From Ascaris suum (Eukaryota; Nematoda; Chromadorea; Rhabditida; Ascarididae), in contig CM024190.1 of assembly GCA_013433145.1 (NCBI GenBank), forward strand, positions 4,340,001-4,404,000: DNA of 64,000 nucleotides, written 5' to 3'. The notes beneath the pieces were generated by a model. It did not search any database, was not told where the DNA came from, and saw nothing but the letters and a program-made list of their open reading frames with translations. A program made the position numbers and the translations under genes. Shown piece by piece: positions 13,441 to 24,132 of the stretch. Numbering within the stretch: the first letter of the stretch is position 1; each line of letters opens with the position of its first letter.

Positions 13441-13940
13441 TCTTTGTTAGGTGAACATTAGATTGTTTTCAAAGGACAAAAATACAGGCTCGAGCTCTTC
13501 GTCGACTGTTTCTTCGCTGCGCATATCTGCAAAGATTCGCTGCCTCTACAAACGTTGGGAAAGTTTATGAAGATATTTGTCTGCATTTTTCAAAGCACTG
13601 ATAGGTGTACGCGATTTTCCCTCCCTGAATATGCAGGAAAGCATTCTTTATAAGACCCAACGTCCGAGTGACAAGCATCCTCGCTTCAGATAGCGACGTC
13701 TTTTTTAACACTTAAGAAAACCCCGGCCTTTTTTCCTGTGCTCTTTGAATCCTTTTATTCCTACCTTGTGATCTACAATGACCTCATCATGTTCTTTATT
13801 GCAACGCTAACATTCCCATGCAATTCTTCTCTCTCTTTAACCGAACTAAAGCTTAAAGCTTTTTTATTCTAGTTTGTATATTACATTTAATCGGTCGACA
13901 AAGATTTGCACCACACGATTGCATTCTGTATAAAATTTGT

Positions 13941-13965
13941 GGGGGGGGGGGGGGAGGGGTGGGGG
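13941..13965 (+). repeat. G-rich tract (G14, G4, G5)
   Basis: Fourteen Gs, then A, four Gs, T and five Gs on the plus strand, about 130 bases upstream of the BCKDHB start. The pattern could fold as a G-quadruplex in DNA, or in the outron of the primary transcript. Confidence 0.85.
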
Positions 13966-14090
13966 AGTAATACAGAGATGGGCTTAGCCCATACCCACAC
14001 GGCAGTGGATTAAATCCGTGCCGTCCCCGATGATGACGAGACCAGACGTGTCTCAGAGTTAGTGTTTGAAGCATCATACGGCAAAATTTC

Positions 14091-14093
14091 AGG
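14091..14093 (+). promoter_or_regulatory. Putative spliced-leader trans-splice acceptor of BCKDHB
   Basis: AAAATTTCAG ends at 14092, one base before the ATG at 14094. Nematode trans-splice sites look like intron 3' ends (TTTCAG) and often sit within a few bases of the start codon. No upstream coding exon is needed, since the reading frame starts with a complete mitochondrial presequence. A cis intron in the 5' UTR is the alternative. Confidence 0.6.
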
Positions 14094-14208
14094 ATGCCAT
14101 CTCTGCACACTCTGAAGTTGGGCGTGCAGCTTGCACGGCAGTTTCATTCCAGCTCAGTGCGGCTCGCCGCATTCACCTTCTCCGCCAGTCAAGCTGATCC
14201 CTCGCTGG
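14094..14208 (+). CDS. BCKDHB: BCKDHB exon 1, mitochondrial presequence
   Basis: ATG 14094 opens [20 protein letters not shown], continuing [18 protein letters not shown]. It is basic and hydroxylated with no acidic residue until D35, a typical amphipathic matrix-targeting peptide. The exon ends one base into a Gly codon, donor GGTAAGCC. This phase fits the next exon exactly. AAFTF probably corresponds to the HFTF at the start of the mature human subunit. Confidence 0.85.
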
Positions 14209-17200
14209 GTAAGCCTCTCCTTTGTGCAGCTTTGTGATATAAATTCTTAATGACAAAATGCGTACAACTTATGAAAGGTATGACTAGTACAGGTGTGCTA
14301 CTCGTAAAATAGTTCTTTGGCTTCTTTCATTTTCATCCTTTGCTTGCCTGTTGATTGAGATTACCTGTTTTGGGACCAAATCTCGAAATGTAAAAGCTGC
14401 TTCAAGTGCAATTTGAATGTGTTCTTCAAGCATTTTAGTATGAGCCAGCTTACCAAACATTACTATATGCAAAATAGACATTGAAGGAGTCATTTACTTC
14501 ATGTTTTTTGGAGGCATGTAGTCTTAAACAGATTTGGAGACGAGATGAATTCTGCTATCGAAATAGGGGCTGCTGTTTTGCACTTCTTGTCGCTGTTCGC
14601 GGCTGCAACACGTTTACAGGGTTTTTAAAGTTTTTACGGGTTGTTTTAAGACGGAGGGTCATTCAGCTCACACGGCAGCAGGTCTTTATGCCACCTTCTT
14701 GTAAGACGGTAGATGGTGCTAAGTTACATCTGGTTTCTTTTAGAACTCTGATGCACTCAGGCAATCTTTTCATTTTATCGTTTTTTCGAATCAGTAGTCG
14801 GAAAAGTGGAGGAAACGGGAAGGGTTGTGAGAATGCTTGCTTTGTGATAAACAGCTGCAGTTTTTGCGCCTCAACTTTGTGAAGAGGAATTGAGGTTACC
14901 TCTAACTCGATGGCCAGCGTACTGTCGGACTACCAGTACACATATGACGTCCTCTGTTGGTAGAAATGGTTTTTCTAGAAGTGAAACGGAAGGGAGGAGG
15001 ATGAGAGGACGCGGAAAAAGGGATAAAGAGTGCAAAAGAAGAGGGCGAGGCGGTGGCAGAAAGAGGTCGAGACGTTCCGCGATGCCTTCTTATTCAGAAG
15101 AAGAGTGGAGTTTCAAAGTGTTTTGAGAATTTGTGATACCTGTTGAGTCGTCTTATTGAACCTGAACCTGAGGAGGTGATTTAGGAGCTGCAGAAGCAAA
15201 CTAGGAGGAGTAGTGGCAAAATTCTTTGCTGTCCGAATGTTGAACAAATGTTTGCTCTTTTTTGGCTGAACTGAAAAGAAGGTGGTAGCTTGGGAGGCTG
15301 TGGTTTACCGATGAAGTGTTGATGCATCAGATGACTTCGCTTAGTAGCCGAGATTTTGTGAGGGACGTTGGCAGGTTTTGTTGGGATTGTTTTAATTTCA
15401 GGGGAGACTTCGAAGATGAATTTGTGTCAGGCTGTGAATAACGCAATGGACATCGCACTGAAAAGCGACCCGTCAACTTGTCTGTTCGGAGAGGATGTCG
15501 CATTCGGTGGTGTATTCCGCTGCTCGGTCGGCCTTCAGGAGAAATACGGTTTGCTTGTTGCCGACATGTTTTAGCTGATTAAGTTGTCGTTTCAATTGCT
15601 GTGTGATAATATGGCGCTAGGTCATTTGGCTCTATCCTTGCCAAGAAGAACTGGAGCAGTTTGTTGCTTTGATGTACTAAGCCTTATATAGAGCTAGTAG
15701 GTAAAGTTCAAGTATGTCAGAAAAGTGCAACATATACTCGACGATGCTTGTTTGCCGCAGATCTTGTAAACCACTTTTTGCATTGTCGGCGGCAGCACAT
15801 AACACAGATTTACTTGAATGCGCTTCTGACATCTGCATGAATGTGCCGTGAGGGCCATAGGATCTAAGTTCGGAGAAAATGGCAGATTCAAACAGCAATA
15901 TTTCAAACATAAAGACTTCTACGGCGGTTTGTTTCTTTATTTTTGAGATTTTTGGCATGTAACTGATCAAGTGGGCTCAGAACTGATCAGAAAACGCTAG
16001 AAGAATTTTTTCCTATGCGCCACAATGAGGTGATGGCCAGTGGTTAATGTGTAGTTTTAGAAACTCTGTGTTCCAATACGAGTTGACAGATCGTGTTGTT
16101 AAATTTTTTCCAAATGGATTTTCATTGCTGAAGACAGCTAAGCGCTTTTCTGCTTTTAACTGACTACACTTGGAGGAGTACTCTATAAAGCAGCAGTGTT
16201 TTATATTTGATGAAAATACAGTTACTAGGTTGTTTTTCTTGCCGTACTTGCTAGAAACACAGTGAAGTATTCATCCTTCACCCATCAAACTCCAGAAAGA
16301 CATTTTAACCTTTCGTTTTGAAAATGATTGAACATCTTCTGATCAAGAGGTGTTCGGGTCAATGTTGTCGAGTTAGTATTCAATGAAACTGCTTTGAATT
16401 ACCCATTTGGTTAATCAGTTATTTTTTGAAATATGCGATTAGAGCGAACTGATCGGTTTTATTTTTCATTTTTTGTTTTCGTTGACGTTTAAAGTGGATT
16501 TCGAGAGCTAAATGATACATTCGTATTCCAGCAGTGAGCAGGTCGATTTTATGCCGTTCACTAAGAGGTCGGGAGCGTCATTTTATAATTCTTCCTTTTT
16601 GTTGTAGGTGAAGCAGAAACTGGACGATATGAGATTTTGTTGTTTTTCCTCATTATAAATCGTGACTATTTTTATGCGATGTTACCGTTGTTTGTTGGCG
16701 GTTTGTTGAAGTGTTTCAAAAATTTAGGTAAAGACCGTGTATTCAACACTCCATTGTGCGAGCAGGGAATCGCTGGGTTTGGTATCGGGCTAGCCGTAGC
16801 GGGCGCTACGGCGATCGCCGAGATACAGTTCGCCGATTACATCTTCCCGGCTTTCGACCAGGTATTTTGATACCCCGAATGTTGTCATCTTTTTTTTTCT
16901 GACAGCTTACGCTTCTTTCGTTGTGGTATTATCGTTATTCTAAATTCTGCTTGAAAGGTTTTCTTTCGGATCTGCAAAGTAATGCCTATACTTAGGTAAT
17001 CTCCTTCCGAACCCTTCGACTTTTTGAGAGAAAGGGAGAATGCTAGAAATAAAAAATCTGTGAGCGGCAGCCGCCTGCTCACAACCTGGTGGGTAATTTC
17101 TCGCGGAAGAGGGGGAAAGTGACATGATAAAAATTTTAAAGAAAAATTAGCGAAATACTAGATTTTTTCACATCTGAGGCATATATTCATAAGTCTTTCT

Positions 17201-20200
17201 GTGGATCTGCGAATAGGTTGACTTCACTGGTTCTTCATGCGGACTTTATAAACATTACTAATTTTCTTTTCTTAGCAGCTGTTACGCTTTGCTTGCATAC
17301 AATAAGTTGCCACTTGATTCTTCTTATCCCTTGAAATAGCACTGTGAAACGTACTTGTTTATTATTTTATTGCACTGCATGCGAGCATATTCACCTTTCA
17401 TATTGCCCCGCTGTGCAAACGTCACACAACGCCAGTTTGGTGTGAATGGTATAGCCGATGAATAGCAACAGCATAAATAAAACTTGGACCACATAAGAGA
17501 CAGTTTTTGATTCTAAAAAATTTCTTTATGAAAATGTGGCAGAAAAAGAAGGAAAATTGTCCTTTTCCCTCTTCTCTCCTCTCCTCTTTGCAACTTTGGA
17601 GTGAGAGAACCAGCAGCCCACAAGTGCTTGGAGCGCTTAGCCTGCAAAAGCCCCTAAAACTGCATCTAGTTCACAGCCAGATGGGCGGAGTTCGAGTGGA
17701 AGAGTCGCTGTTAATGCGGCCGGTGTTGTTTTTACTATAGCTGCTATTGCTGTTGTTATTATCGCGCTTGTTCCTACTGATATCATTATTAGTATGTAAA
17801 GGATCAGTGAATGAAAGTAGATAAAAGGACAAGTTCGATCAGTGAGAGGAAGAGGAAAATAAATGATTGGAAGTTAGGCTTAAATGGGTGGATCAAGAAG
17901 AAAGTGAGTAAAGCTAGTGGGAAATAATGCTGTGTGTTGTGTGTTGGTAGATTGTTAATGAGGCGGCCAAATATCGCTATCGCAGCGGAGGTCTTTTCGA
18001 TTGCGGCAAATTGACGATCCGCGCCACGTGGGGCGCAGTCGGACATGGAGCGCTGTATCATTCGCAGAGCCCCGAAGGCTATTTCGCGCATACTCCTGGT
18101 CTCAAGGTTTCCGTCTTTGTTCATTTTTTGAATTTTCTTCTGCTCTGTGATAGCTGACGTTCTTAATTGTGCTTAGGTAAATCTGTGTTGCTGTTTCACC
18201 TTTTTGTTTTAATGGTTGGGGACGTTTGCGAAATCGCAACGTTTCATTTTGAAGTATTTTCAAACGGGTGATACATTTCTTTTCATATATAAGAAATGAT
18301 TTCATATTGAAGTTTCGTGCTCAGTTGTGAAAAATTTTGTTTGCGCTCGGCTCGTCGGTATTTTCGGAGTTGTTGCGCACTGTCGTCACAGAGACATTTT
18401 GTTCTATGCACCGCAGTTGGAATACGAGTGCTGTTTTTCAAGTACAATATGAATGGTGGATGTGCACATGTTAGTACGTCAGGATTTGCAGGTGGTGGCG
18501 ATAGTTGCTGATTTAAAATCGCTCCCATTGCTTTTCTCATCCGCCGTTCACCATCCTCATAAACATTAGTGGTCTAGTTGCGTCGCGTTTTCAAGCGATG
18601 GTAGAAATGTTTTTCACTGTGAAAATAACTCTCTGTTTGAAAAAATTCACGATGTCTCAGGAATTGCTGACTGTATTATCTGTTCGGCATCTATTTCAGA
18701 TAGTGATTCCCCGCGGGCCGATCCAAGCAAAGGGACTTCTGTTGTCTTGCATCCGAGACGAAGACCCTTGTTTGTTTTTCGAGCCGAAGCTCCTCTACCG
18801 TACGGCTGTTGAGGAGGTGCCTGTTGGCGATTATCAGCTCGAGCTTAGCAAGGCCGAAGTAGTGCGTGAGGGTATGTGCACGTTACGCTGCTACTTGTTG
18901 TCTCATCCTGCGAGGAAAGGTTGAACCCGGTCGCTCTTTTTATACTGTAGGAATTGATAGATCCTTGGACCATTTGTTCTTTCTCATCCCGTCCCCGGAC
19001 CTGGAGAGATTTTAAAGGTGTTCTAAAGTTTCCCGCTTTTTCTCACAACTGTGATGTCGTTGCGGTCACCCCTTTTTCCATCTTTTCCTTCCCATTCCCT
19101 TTCTACTATATAAGAGCTGACTTCTCGCACAGCTTTAACCTTATCTGCCCTGTAGCTGCAGTCGACATCAATGCTGTAGCTTAAAAGTTTCTTGAGCTCG
19201 CCACACTGTTTATTGCTCGTCTCGATGTTTCGTAGCTCACAACACATAGCATACAACCTCCCCAAGTGTAGAATGCCACAGCAAGTGTTCTTTCGCTGAG
19301 GTTCTTCCTTGGCTGGCTGTTGATTCTAATCGAAACTCTTATGAGCTAATGCTGTGTCTTCATTATGACACTAATGAAGACACAGCATTAGCTCATTTAA
19401 AAAAAAGTTGGTAGCAAACTTGCGTCCAAATTCTTTTCTTTTCCTATGGACACATCATCCATTGTCTTGTTTTAGCCCCTAATACTCATCGTACGATTCC
19501 ATTACACCTCGTTGAAGTAATGAGAAAATTAGCAGCTGTGGGATCTCTGCTTCTTTTTGTTATCGTTCGGTTGATCATCACTTCACGCTATGCACTAGGG
19601 CTATCGAATTTGGGAGCCGCGCAAACATATTTTATGTGCGTGCGTGTGTGTGTGTCTGTGTGAGTTTATGTGGTGTGTTGTGTGGAAGGCAGACGCGCAG
19701 ATAGAAACTTTTGTGAATTAAAATCATTTCGGATTGATTTCTTCACGTCTCGTGTGCTCGCGTCAATCTCCACAAACAACTATTTAATCAACTTTTATCG
19801 TAGATTTTGCATCTTTTTGTGGGTTAATTGGCAAGAAAAATTAATAAAGCGATCTCCAGTTGATGCGACAAATAGCTGCGATATTTGATCTAATCCTATA
19901 CTCAAAAATTTTGATATTCTTCGCCAACTTTCAGGCTTTAATGAAATTTTCAGGCAAAGACTTGACGATGGTTGGATGGGGCACACAGTTGCACATTCTG
20001 ATGGAGGCCGCTCAAATAGCCAAGGAGCGGTTCGGAGCCAACTGCGAAGTGATTGATCTCAAAACTATTTTGCCGTGGGATGCAGACACCGTCGCCGAGG
20101 TGTGTTCTTTCCCTTCTATTTGTGGCTTGTATTAAATAAGCTGTAAATTCTCAACGTTTCAAGATGCCAAAAAATTTGTACACAGTTTGTGCAAATCGAG

Positions 20201-21473
20201 TTGCAGAGAGAGCTTTTTTACAGAAGGCTTGTGCGAGCAGTTGAATGAATCAAAATATGAGGGATGCATTATGTGCATCTTATTTTTGCTTCAATATGTG
20301 GAGCGGATCGGTCAAGTGAATGAGCTGCGGAGAAGCGCATATCATGCTCGCTGCTGTGGCATGTTTCTCCACTTGCTTTTTAAGAGGAAGAATAGAATTT
20401 TTTCGTCTTTTAAACGAACACATTTTCTAGAGCGTTACGAAGACCGGTCGTCTTCTCATTTCGCATGAGGCACCGGTGACGTGTGGATTCGCTGCTGAGA
20501 TTGGCGCGACGATTCAGGTAATTTGCTAAAAAATTCATCGAGCACGTTAGTCATTTTGTATTGATCCGTAGTGCTGTATCCGTAATGTGCAAAAGATTTG
20601 TTTCTTTGCAAGTGCTATCGATTCATTGTAAAGAAACATATTTTCTCATTTGCCTATCCTTGCAAATTTAAGAGCAAACACTTCATAGTTGGCTCCTGTA
20701 TGTCTCACTTGCGATCCGTTGTCATGAGACCAACTGTAATTTCGGAACATCTTACTTCATTTTATGCAAAATCAAGCAGAAGAGCTTTCATAGCGTCGGA
20801 TTGGGATCGTTACATCGTTAAATCTGTTACAATCATGTATAGAGCTTCAAGTCATGTATAGAATAGCTGAGTAGGTTGTTTATGTTTTCTTTTTTTTTGT
20901 GTAGGTAACGCTGACGCACTTGCAAGCAAGATGTTGAAGCAATTCACCTGGTCTCTGTTCGTGATACAAATCAGAGGCTTTAAGGGAAGATGCGTGAAAA
21001 AGCTTGGTCAAATGTGTCCCTTATTTCCTAAGAACTGGCCTCCTCTGATGCTTTTTTTTCTCCCACTTTTTTGTGGGATATGACAAAGAAGGAAGAGGCG
21101 GGTTGCATTTCTACTCGAAACCGGCTGAATTAACCCAATTCCTCGATACTAGAGTTTAATGACGTGCGCCGGTGAATCTTACTGCTGGGAAGTTGCACCA
21201 CAGCTAGAGGTATCCAAGTCGTAAAGTTGCATGGCTGTGGTAACACCGCAGACATTTTTCTGTTATCAGAATGCTTTTCGATAGTTGTCTGCGTTGAGAA
21301 TGGGATAATCCATTGGAGCGTTGATTTTATAGGAGCGCTGTTTCTTAAATCTGGAGGCACCGATTACGCGCGTTTGCGGTTGGGATACGCCATTCCCGCA
21401 CGTTTACGAGCCGTTCTATTTGCCGACTAAGTGGAGAGTGGTGGATGCGATCAACAAACTTTCAAACTTCTAG
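14094..21473 (+). CDS. BCKDHB: Branched-chain 2-oxoacid dehydrogenase E1 beta subunit, mitochondrial
   Basis: Beta subunit of the alpha2-beta2, thiamine-diphosphate-dependent E1 decarboxylase of the branched-chain 2-oxoacid dehydrogenase complex. It acts in the mitochondrial matrix on the 2-oxoacids of Leu, Ile and Val. The eight exons are 14094-14208, 15402-15548, 16728-16861, 17951-18106, 18700-18871, 19954-20099, 20431-20517 and 21333-21473. They total 1098 bases (365 residues plus stop), and every junction keeps frame. Conserved blocks in order are [93 protein letters not shown] and [12 protein letters not shown], almost identical to the human protein as I know it. E99 in PLCEQG is the predicted residue that contacts thiamine diphosphate. 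The N-terminus is rich in Arg, Ser and Leu without acids for over 30 residues, as in mitochondrial presequences. No sign of decay. Confidence 0.97.
15402..15548 (+). CDS. BCKDHB: BCKDHB exon 2
   Basis: Acceptor TAATTTCAG. Encodes residues 39-88, beginning [20 protein letters not shown] and containing [20 protein letters not shown], the start of the pyrimidine-binding transketolase-like domain. The donor ACG/GTTTGC is weak beyond the GT, but the phase-1 junction with exon 3 restores YGKDRVF. Confidence 0.95.
16728..16861 (+). CDS. BCKDHB: BCKDHB exon 3
   Basis: Acceptor AATTTAG, donor CAG/GTATTT. Encodes residues 88-132, with [20 protein letters not shown] and [20 protein letters not shown], the most conserved part of the E1 beta family, including the predicted thiamine-diphosphate-contacting Glu. 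Confidence 0.97.
17951..18106 (+). CDS. BCKDHB: BCKDHB exon 4
   Basis: Acceptor GTTGGTAG, donor AAG/GTTTCC, phase 0 at both ends, 52 codons (residues 133-184). Contains [20 protein letters not shown], then the [15 protein letters not shown] active-site region. Confidence 0.96.
18700..18871 (+). CDS. BCKDHB: BCKDHB exon 5
   Basis: Acceptor CTATTTCAG, donor GAGG/GTATGT, leaving phase 1. Residues 185-242 include [20 protein letters not shown] and [20 protein letters not shown], the linker into the C-terminal transketolase domain. Confidence 0.96.
19342..19397. repeat. Perfect 25-bp inverted repeat with 6-base loop
   Basis: The left arm 19342-19366 starts ATGAGCTAATGC. The right arm 19373-19397 is its exact reverse complement. 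The loop is TGACAC. It lies inside BCKDHB intron 5. No short flanking duplication or transposon end is evident. Confidence 0.97.
19954..20099 (+). CDS. BCKDHB: BCKDHB exon 6
   Basis: Acceptor AATTTTCAG, donor GAG/GTGTGT. Residues 242-290: [20 protein letters not shown], then [20 protein letters not shown]. This is the Rossmann-like C-terminal domain. Confidence 0.96.
20431..20517 (+). CDS. BCKDHB: BCKDHB exon 7
   Basis: Small exon of 29 codons, acceptor TTTTCTAG, donor CAG/GTAATT. Encodes [20 protein letters not shown], then AAEIGATIQ. Too short to stand out as an open frame; placed by homology and phase. The family usually has Gly-Gly-Phe where this has Cys-Gly-Phe. Confidence 0.95.
21333..21473 (+). 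CDS. BCKDHB: BCKDHB exon 8, terminal
   Basis: Acceptor GATTTTATAG, 46 codons and TAG at 21471-21473. Encodes [20 protein letters not shown], then [20 protein letters not shown], ending LSNF. The C-terminal length equals that of the human subunit to within a few residues. Confidence 0.96.
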   Translation, partial: ERCFLNLEAPITRVCGWDTPFPHVYEPFYLPTKWRVVDAINKLSNF

Positions 21474-21843
21474 GCCATTTCTATACTTCTTCCTCCTCTT
21501 CCACTCTGCCCTCTTTGATGCGTCGCCCCTTCTTTCTGCTGCTCCCGATGCTTGTCTAGGTGGATCCGCATCAAGATTGTGATATTGTAAACCTCGCTTG
21601 TCATTCCTTTCGGTGTATTTTTTTCTGCTTGAGGTCCCATTTCTTCCATGAAATTCCCATCTTCTGTTTTGTGCTGCTTGGATTCTGTCGTTGGGTGTTA
21701 CTGTCCTGCACGCTTATTGGCTGTCTAACCGGAGAGCTGATTGAGTATCCGAATCTAGCGCCATTGTGGCCGCCGCTTTTTTGTCAGCAAAAGAAGGGAG
21801 GTTGTTCCGCAGTTCTGAGGTAGTGAGGGTAGAGTTAAAAATT

Positions 21844-21849
21844 AATAAA
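21844..21849 (+). terminator. Polyadenylation signal AATAAA of BCKDHB
   Basis: First AATAAA after the stop, implying a 3' UTR of about 390 bases. The UTR includes a pyrimidine-rich stretch at 21480-21545. Use is inferred. Confidence 0.5.
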
Positions 21850-22728
21850 TGAAGGCTGCAAAGAATTCTTATGTTATATTTGAAGACAATCTCAGAGTGA
21901 TTAAAATTATTGACGGAGTCGTTTTGCATCGTTTATGTTGATGGTCACGCTGCAGTTTCTGTTGACGTACGGTTGGATCATAAGAGGCCGATTGGATACA
22001 CGGTGCTGTGTTGCTTAATTTGAATTCGGTCAGAATAATCCCATTTAGAGAAAGACTTCTCGTGCTTTTATTGTGAATGTCTGTGCTGTTGCTGTTACGA
22101 GTATGTAAAGAATTCATGCTTGTCATGATACTGTTGGAGTGTTTTCTACCGGTTAGCTTGTTAGACCCAGCTCGCTGTGTTTGCACCGCTGTTTATTGCC
22201 GCCCTTGTGTAGAGATATATGTGGCCCATTGGCCTCTTCGTTACCTTGCCTGTGATCATGCATATCTCCCCTTCGTCCATCTTCTTCTATCATTGCTCGT
22301 TCATTTCATTCGTTCCCGGTCTCATGTGAAGTCCCAAAGTACACATATCAGTTGATGTGTCTTGGAATAGCTCGCAGTCTAATTTTAGTAAAGCTTGTGT
22401 CGTGTTTTCCGTTGTTTTGCCTTTACACTGCACAAGGAACCGGTGATATGACTTACAGCTAGTTTCCTTTCGGAAAGAGCGACCCCAAACTATCCGTTTG
22501 AACTTGCATGATCATCTGGCATAGCTTGCTCTGGAGTGTTAGTGGATACTAATAGCATGTTTTTTGCGCTTGCGCGCTTGCGATGCGTTCATAAGGTGCA
22601 TAGCGCACGCTAGAGGTCCTTCAGAGATTGGATCGGTTGTGCGAGTGGTATATTTGTAGTCCGCTGGCCAAAGCTGAATGTGCTTCCGACAGATTGTCAG
22701 GCCTCTAATTCATCGCTTAAGGTAATTT

Positions 22729-22791
22729 AATTTGCCAAGTACTTTAAAGTGCAACAATAAAATTGCAAAGTTAAGGTACTTGGCACAAATT
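22729..22791 (+). ncRNA. Candidate microRNA-like hairpin
   Basis: GCCAAGTACTTTAA at 22734-22747 pairs with TTAAGGTACTTGGC at 22771-22784 (13 Watson-Crick pairs and one U-G). A further five-base stem TGCAA/TTGCA (22750-22754 with 22763-22767) closes an eight-base loop. Outside, AATTT pairs with AAATT across a two-base bulge. The total of about 63 bases, with small internal loops, resembles a short pre-microRNA. The arms match no microRNA family I remember. Chance or an old inverted repeat is possible. Confidence 0.3.
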
Positions 22792-23436
22792 TTCGAGGAA
22801 ACACGTGAGGACGATTTGGGCGGTTCGACACCTTTCATATGTTTGTCCTTGGTTCATTTGCAAAAAGTAGCGTTCAGTTTGATGGTACCACAATTTGAAG
22901 TTTCATCCCAAACGGTACCGAGTTATGGTGTTATTTACAGGGGCGGATTTTTGCGGCTGTGTGCCAGTGATGCGGGCATCTTAGTCGTGTTGGGCCCCAA
23001 ACGCTGCTAGCACGGTTTATTTCGTTGAAAGAGTGTGCTTCGCCATTATTGCGTGCCAATGTTGTACCATTTTAAACTAACGTTATATGTCTAGAGTTGA
23101 GACTTAGGAACCCCACCTCGATTATGGGGCATATCTCTTCCTCGGAAAGGTCTGGGGATTAATAGCAAGCATATCGCTTCTCATCCATGCTCTGTTTCAT
23201 CTACACACCGCTTGAGACTTCTTCTTGAGCTTAGATAAGCGATCGACTTGGTTGATGCAGACATAGCTTTAAGTAAGCGATAGCGTCCTCGCTTAATATC
23301 AGGGAGCCTAGCTGATATAGTTCATTCTTTATCCATTAGTGTTTCTTAGGTTTATTCCGAGGTATATATCTGCGGATGAACCATGCAGTTTCTTCACCTT
23401 AAGATGGATTATAGGAGTTCTTGGCGAAGACTGCGT

Positions 23437-23506
23437 GATCGTCACAGCTAAAATACTTGGAATTACGACCGTCTCTATTATAACAAAACCATTTTACACT
23501 CCGAAT
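23437..23506. repeat. 70-bp exact direct repeat, copy 1
   Basis: Bases 23437-23506 are identical to 24063-24132 at all 70 positions. The block starts GATCGTCACAGC and ends ACACTCCGAAT. The sequence diverges at once on both sides. Confidence 0.97.
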
Positions 23507-24062
23507 GTCGACAATGAATCAGCATGTTAGATGCTCACCGTCGATTCGTAAGAATTAGTTAATCTGCAGCAGAAACTCTTGACTGGCCAGCTGCAGGCAA
23601 CTTATATTTTTATTGTGCTCTCTGAGTACTCTACATTGCAGTGGAATCAGCTTTCAGCAGGTTTATATATGTTGCTACAGGTGGGGATCACATGTCGAAA
23701 ATATCTTCCCAGGAAAGGCGCGTTTAAATGAAGTTAAAATTTTCTCACTATATTACTTTGAACGAACCTCCCATACCCTTCGAACCAAAAGGAGTAACCT
23801 GCTTCAATGAATTCTTGCTCTTCGTCATTGAAATGGAGAAAAAGAACACTGCTTATGTAAGTGCGCAGTTGCTGTTATGTAAACTGATGCCATGAAATGC
23901 CTGAAGTTGCACATGTGCGCTGCTGCATGTACATTTATATTATAATATACGTATCTACTGCTGTACATATGCATTATATAGCATTTATAGAGGTTGCCAG
24001 TTTTTGTGGGAGGGATGTTTGGAAAATTTTAGTCCCTTCCCCACCTCCTTCTCTCCAGTAAA

Positions 24063-24132
24063 GATCGTCACAGCTAAAATACTTGGAATTACGACCGTCT
24101 CTATTATAACAAAACCATTTTACACTCCGAAT
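24063..24132. repeat. 70-bp exact direct repeat, copy 2
   Basis: Second copy, 626 bases downstream in the same orientation. No coding frame, tRNA-like box or inverted terminal repeat is visible in it. Confidence 0.97.

Larger units (their letters stand above)
14209..21332 (+). other. Introns of BCKDHB
   Basis: Seven GT-AG introns of 1193, 1179, 1089, 593, 1082, 331 and 815 bases. Intron 1 holds a purine-rich stretch at about 14980-15080. Intron 5 holds a 25-bp perfect hairpin (19342-19397) and a short GT-rich run near 19638-19690. I see no nested gene. Confidence 0.8.

Noticed and set aside
14890..15126. Arg/Gly/Lys-rich frame within BCKDHB intron 1
   Set aside because: Purine-rich low-complexity DNA; lies between two exons that join in perfect phase without it.
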